The notes under the pieces were generated by a model that did not search any database, was not told where the DNA came from, and saw nothing but the letters and a program-made list of their open reading frames with translations. Made by a program: the position numbers and the translations under genes. From Arthrinium phaeospermum (Eukaryota > Ascomycota > Sordariomycetes > Amphisphaeriales > Apiosporaceae), in the NCBI GenBank assembly GCA_006503535.1, contig QYRS01000002.1, positions 1,798,001-1,862,000 of the forward strand: a DNA stretch of 64,000 nucleotides. The letters are read 5' to 3'. This document shows, in pieces, positions 30,566-40,834 of this stretch (within the stretch, counting starts at the first letter, position 1; every line of letters begins with the position of its first letter).

Positions 30566-32172
30566 CGGGACGCGCGCAAAATCCGGAGGTTAAAGGGGAC
30601 GTCAATAGAATGACCTAGCCGTATGGCAAAGGAGTGTGTATGGATAGTTGCGGTGTGTGAAGAAGCAGCGTATGTTGTTACGCCCGGTTGGATGGAAGTG
30701 GGAGGTGAATGGCGTGTGATGTAGGTTGGGAGAAAAACAGATTGATCTGCAGCGGGTGCCGCCCTAATGTTATTTCGGGAGATCAGCCATATGGCTCTAT
30801 GCCTCGAGGTCGAGGTGACAAGATCGTGAAGGCTCGTCCGTACGTGTAGAACGGTGGGGACAGTCTTAATGATGTCGCCAAAGAGAGTGGTGAAGCAAAA
30901 TCTAACATCTGACGATGCGCCGCACACACACTGATGACTGCACTAAAACCTCTAAAGCTCGGCGTCCCTACCCGCGAGCTTGGGGTAGGGGGGGGCAGGT
31001 AGCTCAGCTACGTAGCTGTTAAGCTTGATCCCAGCCCAGCAGCCAACCAGCAGTCCCAATGGCCATGAAACGGGGCATCAGCACCCGGGTCTAGCCCTTT
31101 AGACGGCCCCACTAGGGGCCAGGAACTTGGTGCATTGTGACGTGAGTCCGGACAAGCGGACAAGGGTTCAACAGTCGGACTTAAACGTAGGAAGCACAGC
31201 ACTGGACTGTCGCATGCGTGTGTACCTGGGATTTGCTTCACCAAGCTTCTGACCGTTGATCAACAACGTTCAGTCAAGATCATATCAGCCCGCAGGTATG
31301 TACCCAAGTACTCCGTACTCCAGAAAGCATTGCCAGTCTGTATCCGTACAGCACAGCGTGATATGAACCTGTTCAGGTCCAATTGTCTTGGCGGCATCCA
31401 GTGTGCCGTGCCATGGCTTGTCCTGAAAATAGACCAGGCGCCCAGCCGATGGCGGCGGGCATGCAAGGGAGCTTGGGAACATCGCTTGTGCGCATTCATT
31501 GTTCACCTTGATCACCAGCACTGACAAACATTCCAGGCTACTGTCGCGCAGCTTGCTCATCGAGTTGGATCGTAAGTAAAGGGTCCGACGCATTCTCTCA
31601 TGCTCACTGGAGCACGAGGGCATCGGTTCTCTCTTCTCAATCTCGAAGGCCGAACACTTGTTGGCGCGACGTGCTCTTGGATGTGTCTGTGGATTTATTC
31701 CAAGAGTGAAGGAAGCCCAGTACGATTGCGCCCATCACCCGTCTACCTACGTGCAAAGAAGATTACGCTAACGCGCTAGCGTCGTCACGATAAGGCGATA
31801 TCGGTTAGCGCCATCGCGATAAGCCTATTATTACTACGAGTCTACTTTCACAGCTGGCGCCATCTCGATAAGCGATAAGGAGCACGATAACGCGATAAGA
31901 GCATCAAGCTCGACGTCCGTGCGCACTCGAGCCCGCCAAGCCGCTACCACCGCCCTTTGTTCATTGCTGAACCAATCCGGTCTGCCGGTCCAACGCCAGA
32001 CGCAGACACGCAAGGAAGCGTTGGACGAAGCGTTGTTCATCAATCTCTTTGACCCCTGCAGGTGGTAAAGTGGCGCCTGGCCTCGCTGTAGCAGCCACTC
32101 ACAGGCCATCACCAGCGTTACACTTCCCCAAATAAACAAACACACTCAGTGGCCGAGCAGCCAACCTTCAAC
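30566..32172. other. Intergenic/divergent promoter region
   Basis: Between tam41 (minus) and mad1 (plus). No convincing gene; a 112-codon minus-strand frame at 31285-31623 has no recognisable domain. The mad1-proximal part holds a dense set of GATAAG sites. Confidence 0.5.
31789..31899 (+). promoter_or_regulatory. Cluster of GATA-factor sites upstream of mad1
   Basis: Five GATAAG sites (31789, 31818, 31867, 31874, 31894) and one GATAAC (31886), all on the plus strand and all preceded by C, within 111 bases. They end about 275 bases before the mad1 ATG. HGATAR is the site of fungal GATA factors. The even orientation could also reflect a decayed short tandem repeat. Confidence 0.55.
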
Positions 32173-34601
32173 ATGACTGTCTCTACACCAAAATCTGCCC
32201 GGCTGGCGGCCAAGCGCAAATCAATAATGAGTGGCCAATTCCGTCACAGTGTGGGCGGAAATGCTCTACCGCGACCACAGACCTCCCTCCGAGCATCAAG
32301 AGTATGTGTTTCCGGGCCTTTCTGGCTTTCTTGATCGATCAGCAAGGCAGCGCAATCTGCTGCTTTCGGTCGCGACACGGCTGCTAACAAAGAATCTTCC
32401 ACCAGGTCTCCAACTTCCGCGCGTCTACGTCGCAACCCCAGTACGACATCATAACAGGCGCCGACAATGCAGCCAGCTCTCCCTTCGTCAAACACAACGC
32501 CCGCCATGGCCAGACCAACGGCGAATCGGTGCGAGCCTCTTCGCGCGAAAGCTCCAAGGAGAACCTGGCTCCTCCAGATGCAGAAGAATACGAGACGCAG
32601 CGCAAAAGGATAGAGGAGCTCAAGGCTGAGTTGGCTGCCATGCACTACAAATGCGACAACTACGAGAAGGAGAAGGAAATGACCGCCTTGGAACACGAGA
32701 ACGAAATCCGCGAATGCCGCCGGAAGGCCGATGAAGACTTCAGCAAGCGGCAGGATGCTGAGGGAGAGAAGGGTGTGGTGGAGCGCCGCATCGAGTCTGT
32801 CATGTCCGAATTTGCGGAATTGAAGGAGTCGGCAGAACGTGATGCCCGAGCTCTGGAGAAGAAGGCGCGTGAGTCGGACAGTGAGGCCCGGCTGCTACAG
32901 GAGCAGCTCGACGATTTATCTGCCGTCAAGGAAGAGTCAGACCGCATGAACCAGAAGCGCATTTCCGACCTCGAGTTACAGGCGTCAAATCTACGCGAAT
33001 CGATGGAAGCTTACGAGAAGGAAAATCAGTCCAGGGATGAGTTATTACAGCAAGCTCAAGAGCAACTCGCCCAAAAGGATGAGATCATCGGCGAACTCGA
33101 AGCTAATGTTCTACGTCTGAAGGCGCAAACTGGCGACGCCGATACGATCGCTGTAATCCGCCGCGAACTGTCCGACCACGTGCAGTATATCCGAAACTTG
33201 GAGTCGAAGAACACCAAGATGCACAGTGATTTAAGCCACTACAAGCAGATCCACAAGGCAGTCGAAGTAGTGGAGGAGGAAAAGCGATCGCTGCAGCGGA
33301 AGTTGGAGGCCGCGGCTGGCCTGGAAGCTGAGCTCGCCGAAGCCAGGATCCAAAGGCAACGTCTTGAAGATGAGCGCCTGGCCTGGACATCCTACTTGCG
33401 AAATGCCAGTGACGACATGATGGAGTTTGATTCACCCGAACACGTTGCCCGCGCTCTTGTTGAGGAACGCTATACCTCGGCATCGCTGACCCAGAAATTG
33501 GGCGAATTCCAAGAGCAGCTTGGAGAAAGAGACGGAATCATCAAGTCCCTGGAGGCAGAAATCGGCACCCTGAAAACGCAAATCGACAAGCTCAAGGCTG
33601 CACCATCTGCGCTGCCGGCTGACAAGACTCGAGCCAGGCTCGAGCGCCAGCGCGCTCTCGCAGCTAAAGAAGTCGAATACCTGCGTGCCCAGCTCAAGAC
33701 ATTTGACGCCGAAGACGAGACGTTTGAGCCCGAAAAGGTTGACGAAGTCAGAAACAACCGCGTCGCTGAACTCGAGCAACTGGTGGACAACTATAAATCT
33801 GAAGTCAATGCCCTTCATGAGGAGCTTTCTTCTGCGGAGGTTTCTGGTCCTGCTGAAGCCAAGCAGTTGACTGGTACTAAGAGACCGAGGGAGGAAGACG
33901 CTATAGAATCCGAAACGATATCTGAGCTTAACCGCAAGCGACAAGCACTGCTGAACCAAGTCGCAGAGAAGGACCGGGCTCTGAACACACTCCAAGTCGA
34001 CTACCAATCACTTCGAGAGCGTCTCGAGGCCGCCGAGAAGAAGAACAAGACACGGGTGCTGTCTCTTCACTCCAACCCCACGGCCGAGTGGGAAGCCATC
34101 AAGGTGGCCACCCTCACCGCGCTCAAGGAAGAAAACAAGCAACTTCTCACCCAACTCCAAAAGGCCAATCGCAACCCGCCCTTCCCCGTGATCCCGGCGT
34201 CTCAACTCGCGAACGCCAAGCGCGAGGTCGAGGAGGCGCAACGTGAGACGGCGTCGGCGATGAAATCGGCGCAGCGCCTGAAGCAGGTCTGGGGTGCCAA
34301 GTCCAACGAGTTCAAGGAAGCCATCTTCAGCACGCTGGGCTGGACCGTGACCTTCATCCCCAACGGCAAGATGCGGGTCGAGAGCGTCTTCAACCCGAGC
34401 CAGACGGACGAGCACGAGAACAGCATCGTCTTCGACGGCGAGCGCGGCACCATGAAGGTCAGCGGCGGGCCCCAGAGCGTCTTCGCGCGCAGCATCGCCG
34501 ACCAGATCCAGTTCTGGGTTCGCGATAAGGGCTGCATCCCTGGCTTCCTGGCGGCGCTGACGCTGGAGTTCTACGAGCAACACAACAATAAGCAGGAGTA
34601 A
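32173..34601 (+). CDS. MAD1: Spindle assembly checkpoint protein Mad1, two exons
   Basis: Exons 32173-32301 and 32406-34601 (donor GTATGT, acceptor CACCAG) give 774 aa. The N-terminus is basic and Ser-rich (STPKSARLAAKRKS). Residues of about 110-640 form a near-continuous coiled coil rich in Glu, Lys, Leu and Arg. The C-terminal head (about 645-770) shows the Mad1 pattern: LKQVWGAKSNEFKEAIFSTLGW, then ENSIVFDGERGTMK, IADQIQFWVRDKGCIPGFLAALTLEFYE. Mad1 binds Mad2 and brings it to unattached kinetochores, holding the cell before anaphase; it also docks at nuclear pores. Length matches fungal orthologs. Convergent with the thioredoxin gene. Confidence 0.95.
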
Positions 34602-35058
34602 ATTAAATGTTGGAGTCTTTTTTCTTTTGTCATAGAGTATGTAAACATGTAGGCGGCGGCATGTTTGTTTGATCAAGGGAGGATCATATGATACCTGGCT
34701 GGAGTTTGAGGAGTTTTCAGATCGGCTGGAAGGGACCATATGTCCCTTCTATTGCTATAGCTTCATAATCTGAGCAACGATAATATGCGCGGTATGCGAA
34801 GACCTGGCAGTGGGGCAGATGTCTTGTAGATATAATTCCTAGTGAGACATAATGACGACACGAATGCTTAGCGACATGATACGACTGATGGGTTCTAGAG
34901 TGTTTTGTTTCATTCATGATTGTTAGGAGTTCTAGCGAATGGAGAGAAGCTACATGTGAGATGGCAGCTCCAAGCCATAGCGCGTGAGTCCAAGCTGTGT
35001 GTTCTATCTAAACCAGGCCATTCCGAAGGGTCGTGAGGATAGGGTATCTATGGTTCGT
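34602..35058. other. Intergenic region between convergent genes
   Basis: 3' flank of mad1. No gene seen up to the end of the thioredoxin extension at 35059. Confidence 0.5.
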
Positions 35059-35061
35059 TCA

Positions 35062-35232
35062 TGCGGTGTCAGTCTTGCCACCACAGCAGGCGCTGCTGCC
35101 ACCACAACCCTCCTGCTTGTGCTCCTCCTCGCGGCGGGGCTCGTGGAGGTTTTGTGTGCTGGTCGCGGCGACGACGGCGGCGTCGGTGACAACGGCTTCA
35201 GTAGCAGCTGGATCAGGGGCGGCCAGGGCGCT
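35062..35232 (-). other. In-frame Cys-rich extension behind the thioredoxin stop codon
   Basis: After the TAG at 35235-35233, 57 sense codons follow in frame to a TGA at 35061-35059. The encoded tail starts SALAAPDPAATEAVVTDAAV, becomes charged (REEEHKQE) and ends GCGGSSACCGGKTDTA, with three cysteines. Codons are strongly C/G-ending, as in coding sequence here. It may be reached by readthrough or by rare splicing that removes the TAG; weak donors would give 33- or 57-nt introns. Confidence 0.5.
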
Positions 35233-35943
35233 CTAGGCCTCGACGCCCTTCTTCAGCAGACCGACGAGGGCGTTGGGGTTGGCGCCGACGAGCTCCTCGG
35301 CCTTCTCGCCGTCCTTGAACAGCATGAAGGTGGGCATGGCGCGGATGCCGAGCTCCTGGCTGACCTCGGGCAGCTCGTCGACGTCGATCTTGGCGAAGAA
35401 GATGTCCTTAAACTGCTCGTCGTTGGAGTGGCTGTTTTTGCGTGTCATCATGATTAGTGTCTGTTTGGACTTCCACGAGCTCCCATCCCAAAAGAAAGCA
35501 TTGCGTGTAGGGGAAGGGTTTGAAAGTTACTCACTTGACCAGGATGGGGGCAATGGCCTTGCAGGGACCGCACCAGGTGGCGAAGCAGTCGAGCATGACG
35601 ACCTTGTTGTTCTTGAGGGCGGCCTTCCAGTCCTCGGTGCTACAGGTGAGGCATAATGTCAGCTTGATAACTCTATGTCTCCGGAATTCGGCGGCGCGCA
35701 TCATGGATGGGCACAAAACACCAGAAGTGGGGTTCAAGTGCAAGCAACCGCTCTGTGTGCGCCGTCGCATGGAGGGGGTGGAAGGAGGGACAAAACGCAC
35801 GTGCTGATGTTGTGGACAGTCATTTTGGGCGACGAGTAGTGGAACTGGCGAATGTTCTGCTGGAGCTGAGTAGATGTTCTAAAGATGTTGTTGCGTCTCA
35901 AGAGAGAAGACTGGATGGTATTGCGTAGGAATGGTGTTGACAT
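35233..35943 (-). CDS. Thioredoxin, possibly dual-targeted, three exons
   Basis: Exons 35943-35801, 35639-35535 and 35431-35233 join in frame to 148 aa; introns have GTGCGT and GTGAGT donors. The active site is [12 protein letters not shown] (Cys71/Cys74 in the long form), the cis-proline loop is [10 protein letters not shown], and the end is GLLKKGVEA. The long form begins with a basic, acid-free [19 protein letters not shown] and IRQFHYSS, a mitochondrial presequence with an RxF-Y/SS-like processing site. A second in-frame ATG at 35823 (MTVHNIST) would give a 108-aa cytosolic thioredoxin of normal length. Leaky scanning or alternative transcription starts could make both. It reduces disulfides in target proteins with thioredoxin reductase. 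A coding-like extension follows the stop. Confidence 0.93.
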
Positions 35944-36842
35944 GGAGGAGGTGGGATGGTGGGAGAGGCGGAAGGAGGGGTTTTATTGTTTTATATGGGG
36001 ACCGGGATTCCGAAGCAGCAAGAGAAAGGTTGAACGGCAAATGGTTTGTTTTGGCTTATTCAGATTGGAAACAAATCGGAGAGAGAGTCGAGTGAAGCTT
36101 CTTATGGATTGGTAAAGGCGTTTTCGGGTCTCTAGTGGGTTTTCGGCTGGTTCTACAGGGGCTTCTAGTGCATTCAGGCGTGGAAACAGGGCTAACTGGT
36201 GGGATGGTCTTAGAGGGGACAGCGCGAGACGGGCAGTAGTATGCGGTATGTGGCTTGGGAGCTCAATGCAGAGTAAGAAAAACCACAGACGTGACGCAAA
36301 GCATGTCGTTGATTTGTCAAAGAGGCTAAAACCGAGCTGCAGATGCCGATGACGCGATCGCCAGACCCCTGTGTTGGTTCGGAGACCCCTTGTCGGGGGC
36401 CTCTCCTAGCAGGGCAACAGGGCAACCTCGGGTGCAAAATTTGTCCTGTCTGGGTAATTGCTGATTACTGTGCAGGACGCATCTGTCAAGCCTGCCTGCA
36501 CTGAGCACGTCACCTTTGCCGCTTCCAATCGCGGTCGGCCGCAGTTCCCGACTGCCGCCCGACAACCGCCCAAGGTTCATTGATAAGCAAGCGTTTGGAA
36601 CCACGACTGAAATAGAACATCACTATTTCTAATACCTCTTAACGGATCTAAGCAATGGCATATGTTATATTTATATTTTTATACACTACTTGGTATGCTA
36701 CCCTGTGAATCAAGGATATAATGTGATGGCGAAACTGCCACCAGAGACTGAGCGCGCCCGAAGCTGCGATTAGGAAGAGGGTATCAAATCCATAAAGTAT
36801 TCATCTAGGTATTGTATCGTCTATCATGGGGAAATAATCGCG
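35944..36842. other. Intergenic region
   Basis: Promoter of the thioredoxin gene and 3' flank of hrq1. No gene or repeat is supported. Confidence 0.5.
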
Positions 36843-39800
36843 TCATTGGCTTCCCAAACCAGCCTCTTCTTCGTCCTCGATCTTGACTTCAATATCGCCC
36901 ACCACAGGAACCGATCCCTTTCCCGGCACCGGCTTAGCCAGAACAACGGTCTCTATACCGGCCGGTGCCATCTCCTCGGGGCCCATAGGTAGCGCCTCGA
37001 CGTCGATTGTCATATTCAGCAGGGTCTTGAGGATGACGGAGCTGCCGGCCTTGCTCATCACTTCGTTGGCGTGTTTACACAGCTCCGAGCAGACGCACTC
37101 GACGCAGCCGTGCTCGCAGTAGCAATGCTCGACCCTCTTGAGGGCCTGCACCAGCAGCAGATCGATGAACTCGAAAGCCTTGGTGCTGATCCCCGACCCA
37201 CCCGCGCCGCCTTTGGCGTCGTAGAAAGTGAGACGGGCAGGCCGCTTCCTCTGCGTCTCCTTTTGCGCAAACTCCTTCATGCCGATCTTGCACTCTGTCC
37301 GAACGTCTCCGGGCATGCTGATGACAAAGTTGGGCATCAGACTCATCACCGCATGCTCGGCCGCGTGGATGGAGCCGGCGACATTGAGCCGACGGTCGAC
37401 CAGTATCTCGAGCGCCCGCTTGGGCACGTCGAGCCACATGCCTTTGCTGTGCCGGATGATGGGCGGGTTGTCCACCTGCACCGCGTCGAGGATCCGGCGC
37501 TTCTTGTCTACCTTGAAATACCCGAAGACGTTTTGCGTGATCCGGATCGCCCCGTGGAAGGCCCGAGAGAGCGACCCCGGAATCTTGCGTATCAGCTGGG
37601 TCTCGACCGGGTCGATATCGGTGAAGTCACGCTGCTGCGTCGTCCAGTCCACTTTGACCTTCTCGACTTTGGCGATCATTCTATCCGGCTGGAAGTCGCG
37701 CACAAGGTAAGAATTTCCTTGGTGAAGGAAGATGGCACCATCGTAGATAGTGAAGAAGGCTCGGGAGGCCTCGAGCTCCTCGAGCACAATGTTCTTTCCG
37801 TGGGAGATGTCGACAACGGCAAAATGGTCCTCTTCCGTGTCGCGAATGGCGACATATTTCGAAGGCACTGGCCGGAAGCGGTCGTGGCAATGGTAGTAGC
37901 CGAGCTCGTCCTTTACCAGGCGTTCCTCGGCAATCTTGGCCAGATCCTTCGAGAAGTACTTAGCATCCTCGACTGGCCTGATGGGCATCTCGTATGCCGC
38001 GCATTGGATGTGGCCTTCTAACACGAGCATGTTCTCCAGGTCAACCTGCAACTCGCTGTTGGGTTTGGTAAAAAGCTCGTCGGGGTTCTGCATATAGTGC
38101 TGGTCTGTGGCGAAGCAGTCTCCCACGAGAACCGACAGTGAGTCCTTGTTTCGCCGACCTGCGCGACCGCTTTGCTGCCTGAGATTGGCAATTGTATAGG
38201 GAAAGCCCAGAGTGATTACGCAGTCTAGCGTGCCAATGTCTACACCCAGCTCCAGCGCGGTCGTGGCGACGATGCCCATGAGCTTGCCTTCGAACATTTG
38301 GGCTTCAATCTGCCGTCTGTCCTGGGCAGTATAGCCACCACGGTACCCCATGATCCGCGCCATACACTCGGGCCGCCCGAGCGATTCGAGCTCCCATTTG
38401 GCCGCCGAGACGAGCACCTCACATTGCTTCCTCACGCGGCAGAAGGCAATGACACGGACTCCGCGCAAGATCAGCTGGCAGAACAGCCGGGCGCATTCTG
38501 CCATGGCATCCCCGCGGCCACTGGACGGATCGCCTGGGTCCTTGTACGGTGTGTTCCAGCAGAGGAACTCCTTGCGACCGGAGGGTGATCCGTCAAAGTC
38601 TACGAGATGTACGTCGTCGATGCCGAAGATGGTTCTAAAATGGTCCTGCGGATTTGCGACGGTCGCTGAGCAGGATATGAACCGGACCCGCCGATTGCCT
38701 ACTGCGGCGCAGATGCGACGTAACCTTCTCATGATGAAAGCCACGTGAGAGCCCATGAGGCCATTGTAGTAGTGAAGCTCATCAACGACGACATATTTCA
38801 GGTTCTGTAGAAATGTCCGCCATCTGTCTTCTTGCGGCAGTATCGTAATGTGCAACATGTCTGGGTTTGTGAAGATGATGCGGGCCTCGTCTCGGATTTG
38901 GTTCCGGTCCTGCATCGGCGTGTCGCCGTCAAATGTCTCAACGAGCACTTGCTCTAGCCCTTCCATGTAAGACAGCATATCCTTCAAGCTGCGCTTCTGA
39001 TCCTGTGCCAGTGCCTTGGTCGGAAAGATGTACATGGCTCGGGCGTTATGGTCTTTCTCCAATGCATGGATGACGGGGAGCTGGTAGATGAGCGACTTGC
39101 CCGAGCTCGTGGAAGTCGAGACGACGACATGGTGCCCATTCTCCAGAGCGTTGATGGCCTCGGTCTGGTGTGCGTAGAACTGGGTGATACCCTTTGCATT
39201 GAAGAGCGCGTTGACCATGGCCTGACTGAGGAGGAAGTCCAGCTCGCCGTAGACGGCCTCTTGGGGGTCGAAGACGCGATGGCCGTCGGGTACAATCTGG
39301 TTCACGTACCACGAGCTCTCCTTGAGCTCTTGCACGATCTCGGGGATGCTCTTCCGGTCCTTGGGGATCTCTTTGGGTACGGTGTCCATCTCTGGTTTAG
39401 GTGTGGGTGTGGTGTGTTCCGACTCCGAGGGGGCGGGCATGTGTGCTTGTGCTTCCTGGCGTATCATGACCTCGGGGTCCATCTTGTCCTCGACGCACTG
39501 ATTGATGTATGCGCTCACCGCGTTGGTGAACTTCTGATTGCGCTTCTCGATCAACGTCGTCATTTGCTTCTGGCTGAACACGGGCATCTTGAGATCCTCG
39601 TCTCGAAGGCGCCTGTTCGGGTTCACCGCCTCCCCCGTCTTGCGGCTCTGCACCTGGCGCTTGAGGTCGCCGTCGACGAACTCGAAGTAGAGGACCTCCC
39701 TCCCGCCCAGGGGCGCCTCGTCCGGGTGATGGGTCCCGAGCGCGTCCATGCCCGTCAGCCCGCCCACCGAGGCGTCCGGCGCCGGCCCCTGCGTCCGGAT

Positions 39801-40346
39801 GTCCTTTCGCGACCGGCCCGACTTCTTGAACGTCGTGTCCCGCTCGGCGCCCTTGATGTCGGTCTGCAGCATGACCTCGTCGACGTAGGAGAAGCTCACG
39901 CCTTCGGGCCGCAGGGCGACCACCGCGGCGACGTCCTCGATCTTCAGCTCCTTCTGGGTGTGCGACTCCACCGCCGACTTGATCGTGTCGAACGTGGTCG
40001 CCAGGTGCTTCCGGGTGGAGCAGAAGGTGAAGACGAGGTTGAGCGCCCGATGCGTCTTGTCCAGCTCCTTGAAGAGCGGCGGCCATTCCATGACGCATTC
40101 AACATTGGGATTATTCTTTGGTGCCGGGGTCTTCTTATTCTTCTTCGAGCCGGCTGCTGCGCTGCCACCTGCCGCTTTCGCGGAATTTGGGGTGGTTTCG
40201 GCGTCACTTGCGCCGCCATTGGCATCACCTGGCACGGATGCATCCTCGGCGTTCTCAGGTTCGGGCGATTCCGTGTCATTTTCCGTGCGCTTCCTCTTCC
40301 GCCGAACGAATCTGTTTGAGACTGTAGCCGCCCGAAGAGTCGACAT
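36843..40346 (-). CDS. HRQ1: RecQ4-like DNA helicase Hrq1
   Basis: Single exon, 1167 aa. After a basic, acidic-patch N-terminus and a region of about 75-330 with a PPLFKELDKTHRALN segment typical of Hrq1, the helicase core follows: Walker A STSTSSGKSLIYQLP (about 410-424), DELH box VVVDELHYYNG (about 520), SCSATVANP, and motif VI LRQQSGRAGRRNKDS (about 725). The C-terminal MZB/DUF1998 region has a cysteine cluster, HCYCEHGCVECVCSELCKH (about 1070-1090), which binds metal in relatives. Hrq1 is the fungal counterpart of human RECQ4: a 3'-5' helicase in interstrand-crosslink repair and genome stability. Shares a 488-bp divergent promoter with the NAD(P)-binding protein gene. Confidence 0.95.
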   Translation of the reverse strand: MSTLRAATVSNRFVRRKRKRTENDTESPEPENAEDASVPGDANGGASDAETTPNSAKAAGGSAAAGSKKNKKTPAPKNNPNVECVMEWPPLFKELDKTHRALNLVFTFCSTRKHLATTFDTIKSAVESHTQKELKIEDVAAVVALRPEGVSFSYVDEVMLQTDIKGAERDTTFKKSGRSRKDIRTQGPAPDASVGGLTGMDALGTHHPDEAPLGGREVLYFEFVDGDLKRQVQSRKTGEAVNPNRRLRDEDLKMPVFSQKQMTTLIEKRNQKFTNAVSAYINQCVEDKMDPEVMIRQEAQAHMPAPSESEHTTPTPKPEMDTVPKEIPKDRKSIPEIVQELKESSWYVNQIVPDGHRVFDPQEAVYGELDFLLSQAMVNALFNAKGITQFYAHQTEAINALENGHHVVVSTSTSSGKSLIYQLPVIHALEKDHNARAMYIFPTKALAQDQKRSLKDMLSYMEGLEQVLVETFDGDTPMQDRNQIRDEARIIFTNPDMLHITILPQEDRWRTFLQNLKYVVVDELHYYNGLMGSHVAFIMRRLRRICAAVGNRRVRFISCSATVANPQDHFRTIFGIDDVHLVDFDGSPSGRKEFLCWNTPYKDPGDPSSGRGDAMAECARLFCQLILRGVRVIAFCRVRKQCEVLVSAAKWELESLGRPECMARIMGYRGGYTAQDRRQIEAQMFEGKLMGIVATTALELGVDIGTLDCVITLGFPYTIANLRQQSGRAGRRNKDSLSVLVGDCFATDQHYMQNPDELFTKPNSELQVDLENMLVLEGHIQCAAYEMPIRPVEDAKYFSKDLAKIAEERLVKDELGYYHCHDRFRPVPSKYVAIRDTEEDHFAVVDISHGKNIVLEELEASRAFFTIYDGAIFLHQGNSYLVRDFQPDRMIAKVEKVKVDWTTQQRDFTDIDPVETQLIRKIPGSLSRAFHGAIRITQNVFGYFKVDKKRRILDAVQVDNPPIIRHSKGMWLDVPKRALEILVDRRLNVAGSIHAAEHAVMSLMPNFVISMPGDVRTECKIGMKEFAQKETQRKRPARLTFYDAKGGAGGSGISTKAFEFIDLLLVQALKRVEHCYCEHGCVECVCSELCKHANEVMSKAGSSVILKTLLNMTIDVEALPMGPEEMAPAGIETVVLAKPVPGKGSVPVVGDIEVKIEDEEEAGLGSQ

Positions 40347-40834
40347 GGTTATATCATCCGTACTGTAAATGCATTTAGCAGAGTTATTTCACTTGTTCCG
40401 GGCGGCTTGCTGATATCCACGCGGGACAATGGATGGCATTGACGTCAAAGACAGCAGTGGCGCGGCCACTGTACGCGCCATCACGTGACTCCCGTAATTG
40501 GGTACGCAACCTCAGCAACGTTCCCTAGGAGCCATGATCAGTTGCCCAAAGAATACGGATAGTCAGTCTGGTTTATTCATGTTGAAGTTTTAAAAAGCCT
40601 TCCTTCCCATGTGGGTGACCATGGTTGATTGCGACGACTCGCAGGGGAGTCAGCACTAGTTCTTCGCTTCGCAACCCCCTTGCACGCCTGTGAACCAACT
40701 GGATAAGGTTGCATTGCCGGCAACTGTTGGTACATCTACAAAACGCCCCGCCACATTGTCGATTCGCTTATTCCAATACTTTCTTACGTTCATGCCAGAT
40801 TACACGCCTTAGTTGTTTATTCAATACAGCCACG
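40347..40834. promoter_or_regulatory. Divergent promoter with CRE and CACGTG sites
   Basis: Between hrq1 (minus) and the NAD(P)-binding gene (plus). Contains a perfect TGACGTCA (40440-40447) and a CACGTG (40492-40497), binding words for bZIP and bHLH factors. Which gene they serve cannot be told. Confidence 0.45.

Noticed and set aside
30039..30927. Several minus-strand frames with recurring TPRVPSPTS and PAAFRCSA patterns
   Set aside because: They are translations of the 106-107 bp minisatellite in three frames, not proteins.
31285..31623. 112-codon minus-strand frame between tam41 and mad1
   Set aside because: No recognisable family and no clear promoter; not enough to call a gene.
39048..40319. 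423-codon plus-strand frame opposite hrq1
   Set aside because: Shadow of the helicase gene; no domain of its own.
40605..40665. GTGGGTGACCA word recalling the 3' part of 5S rRNA
   Set aside because: Only about 11 bases match; flanks do not resemble 5S rRNA.
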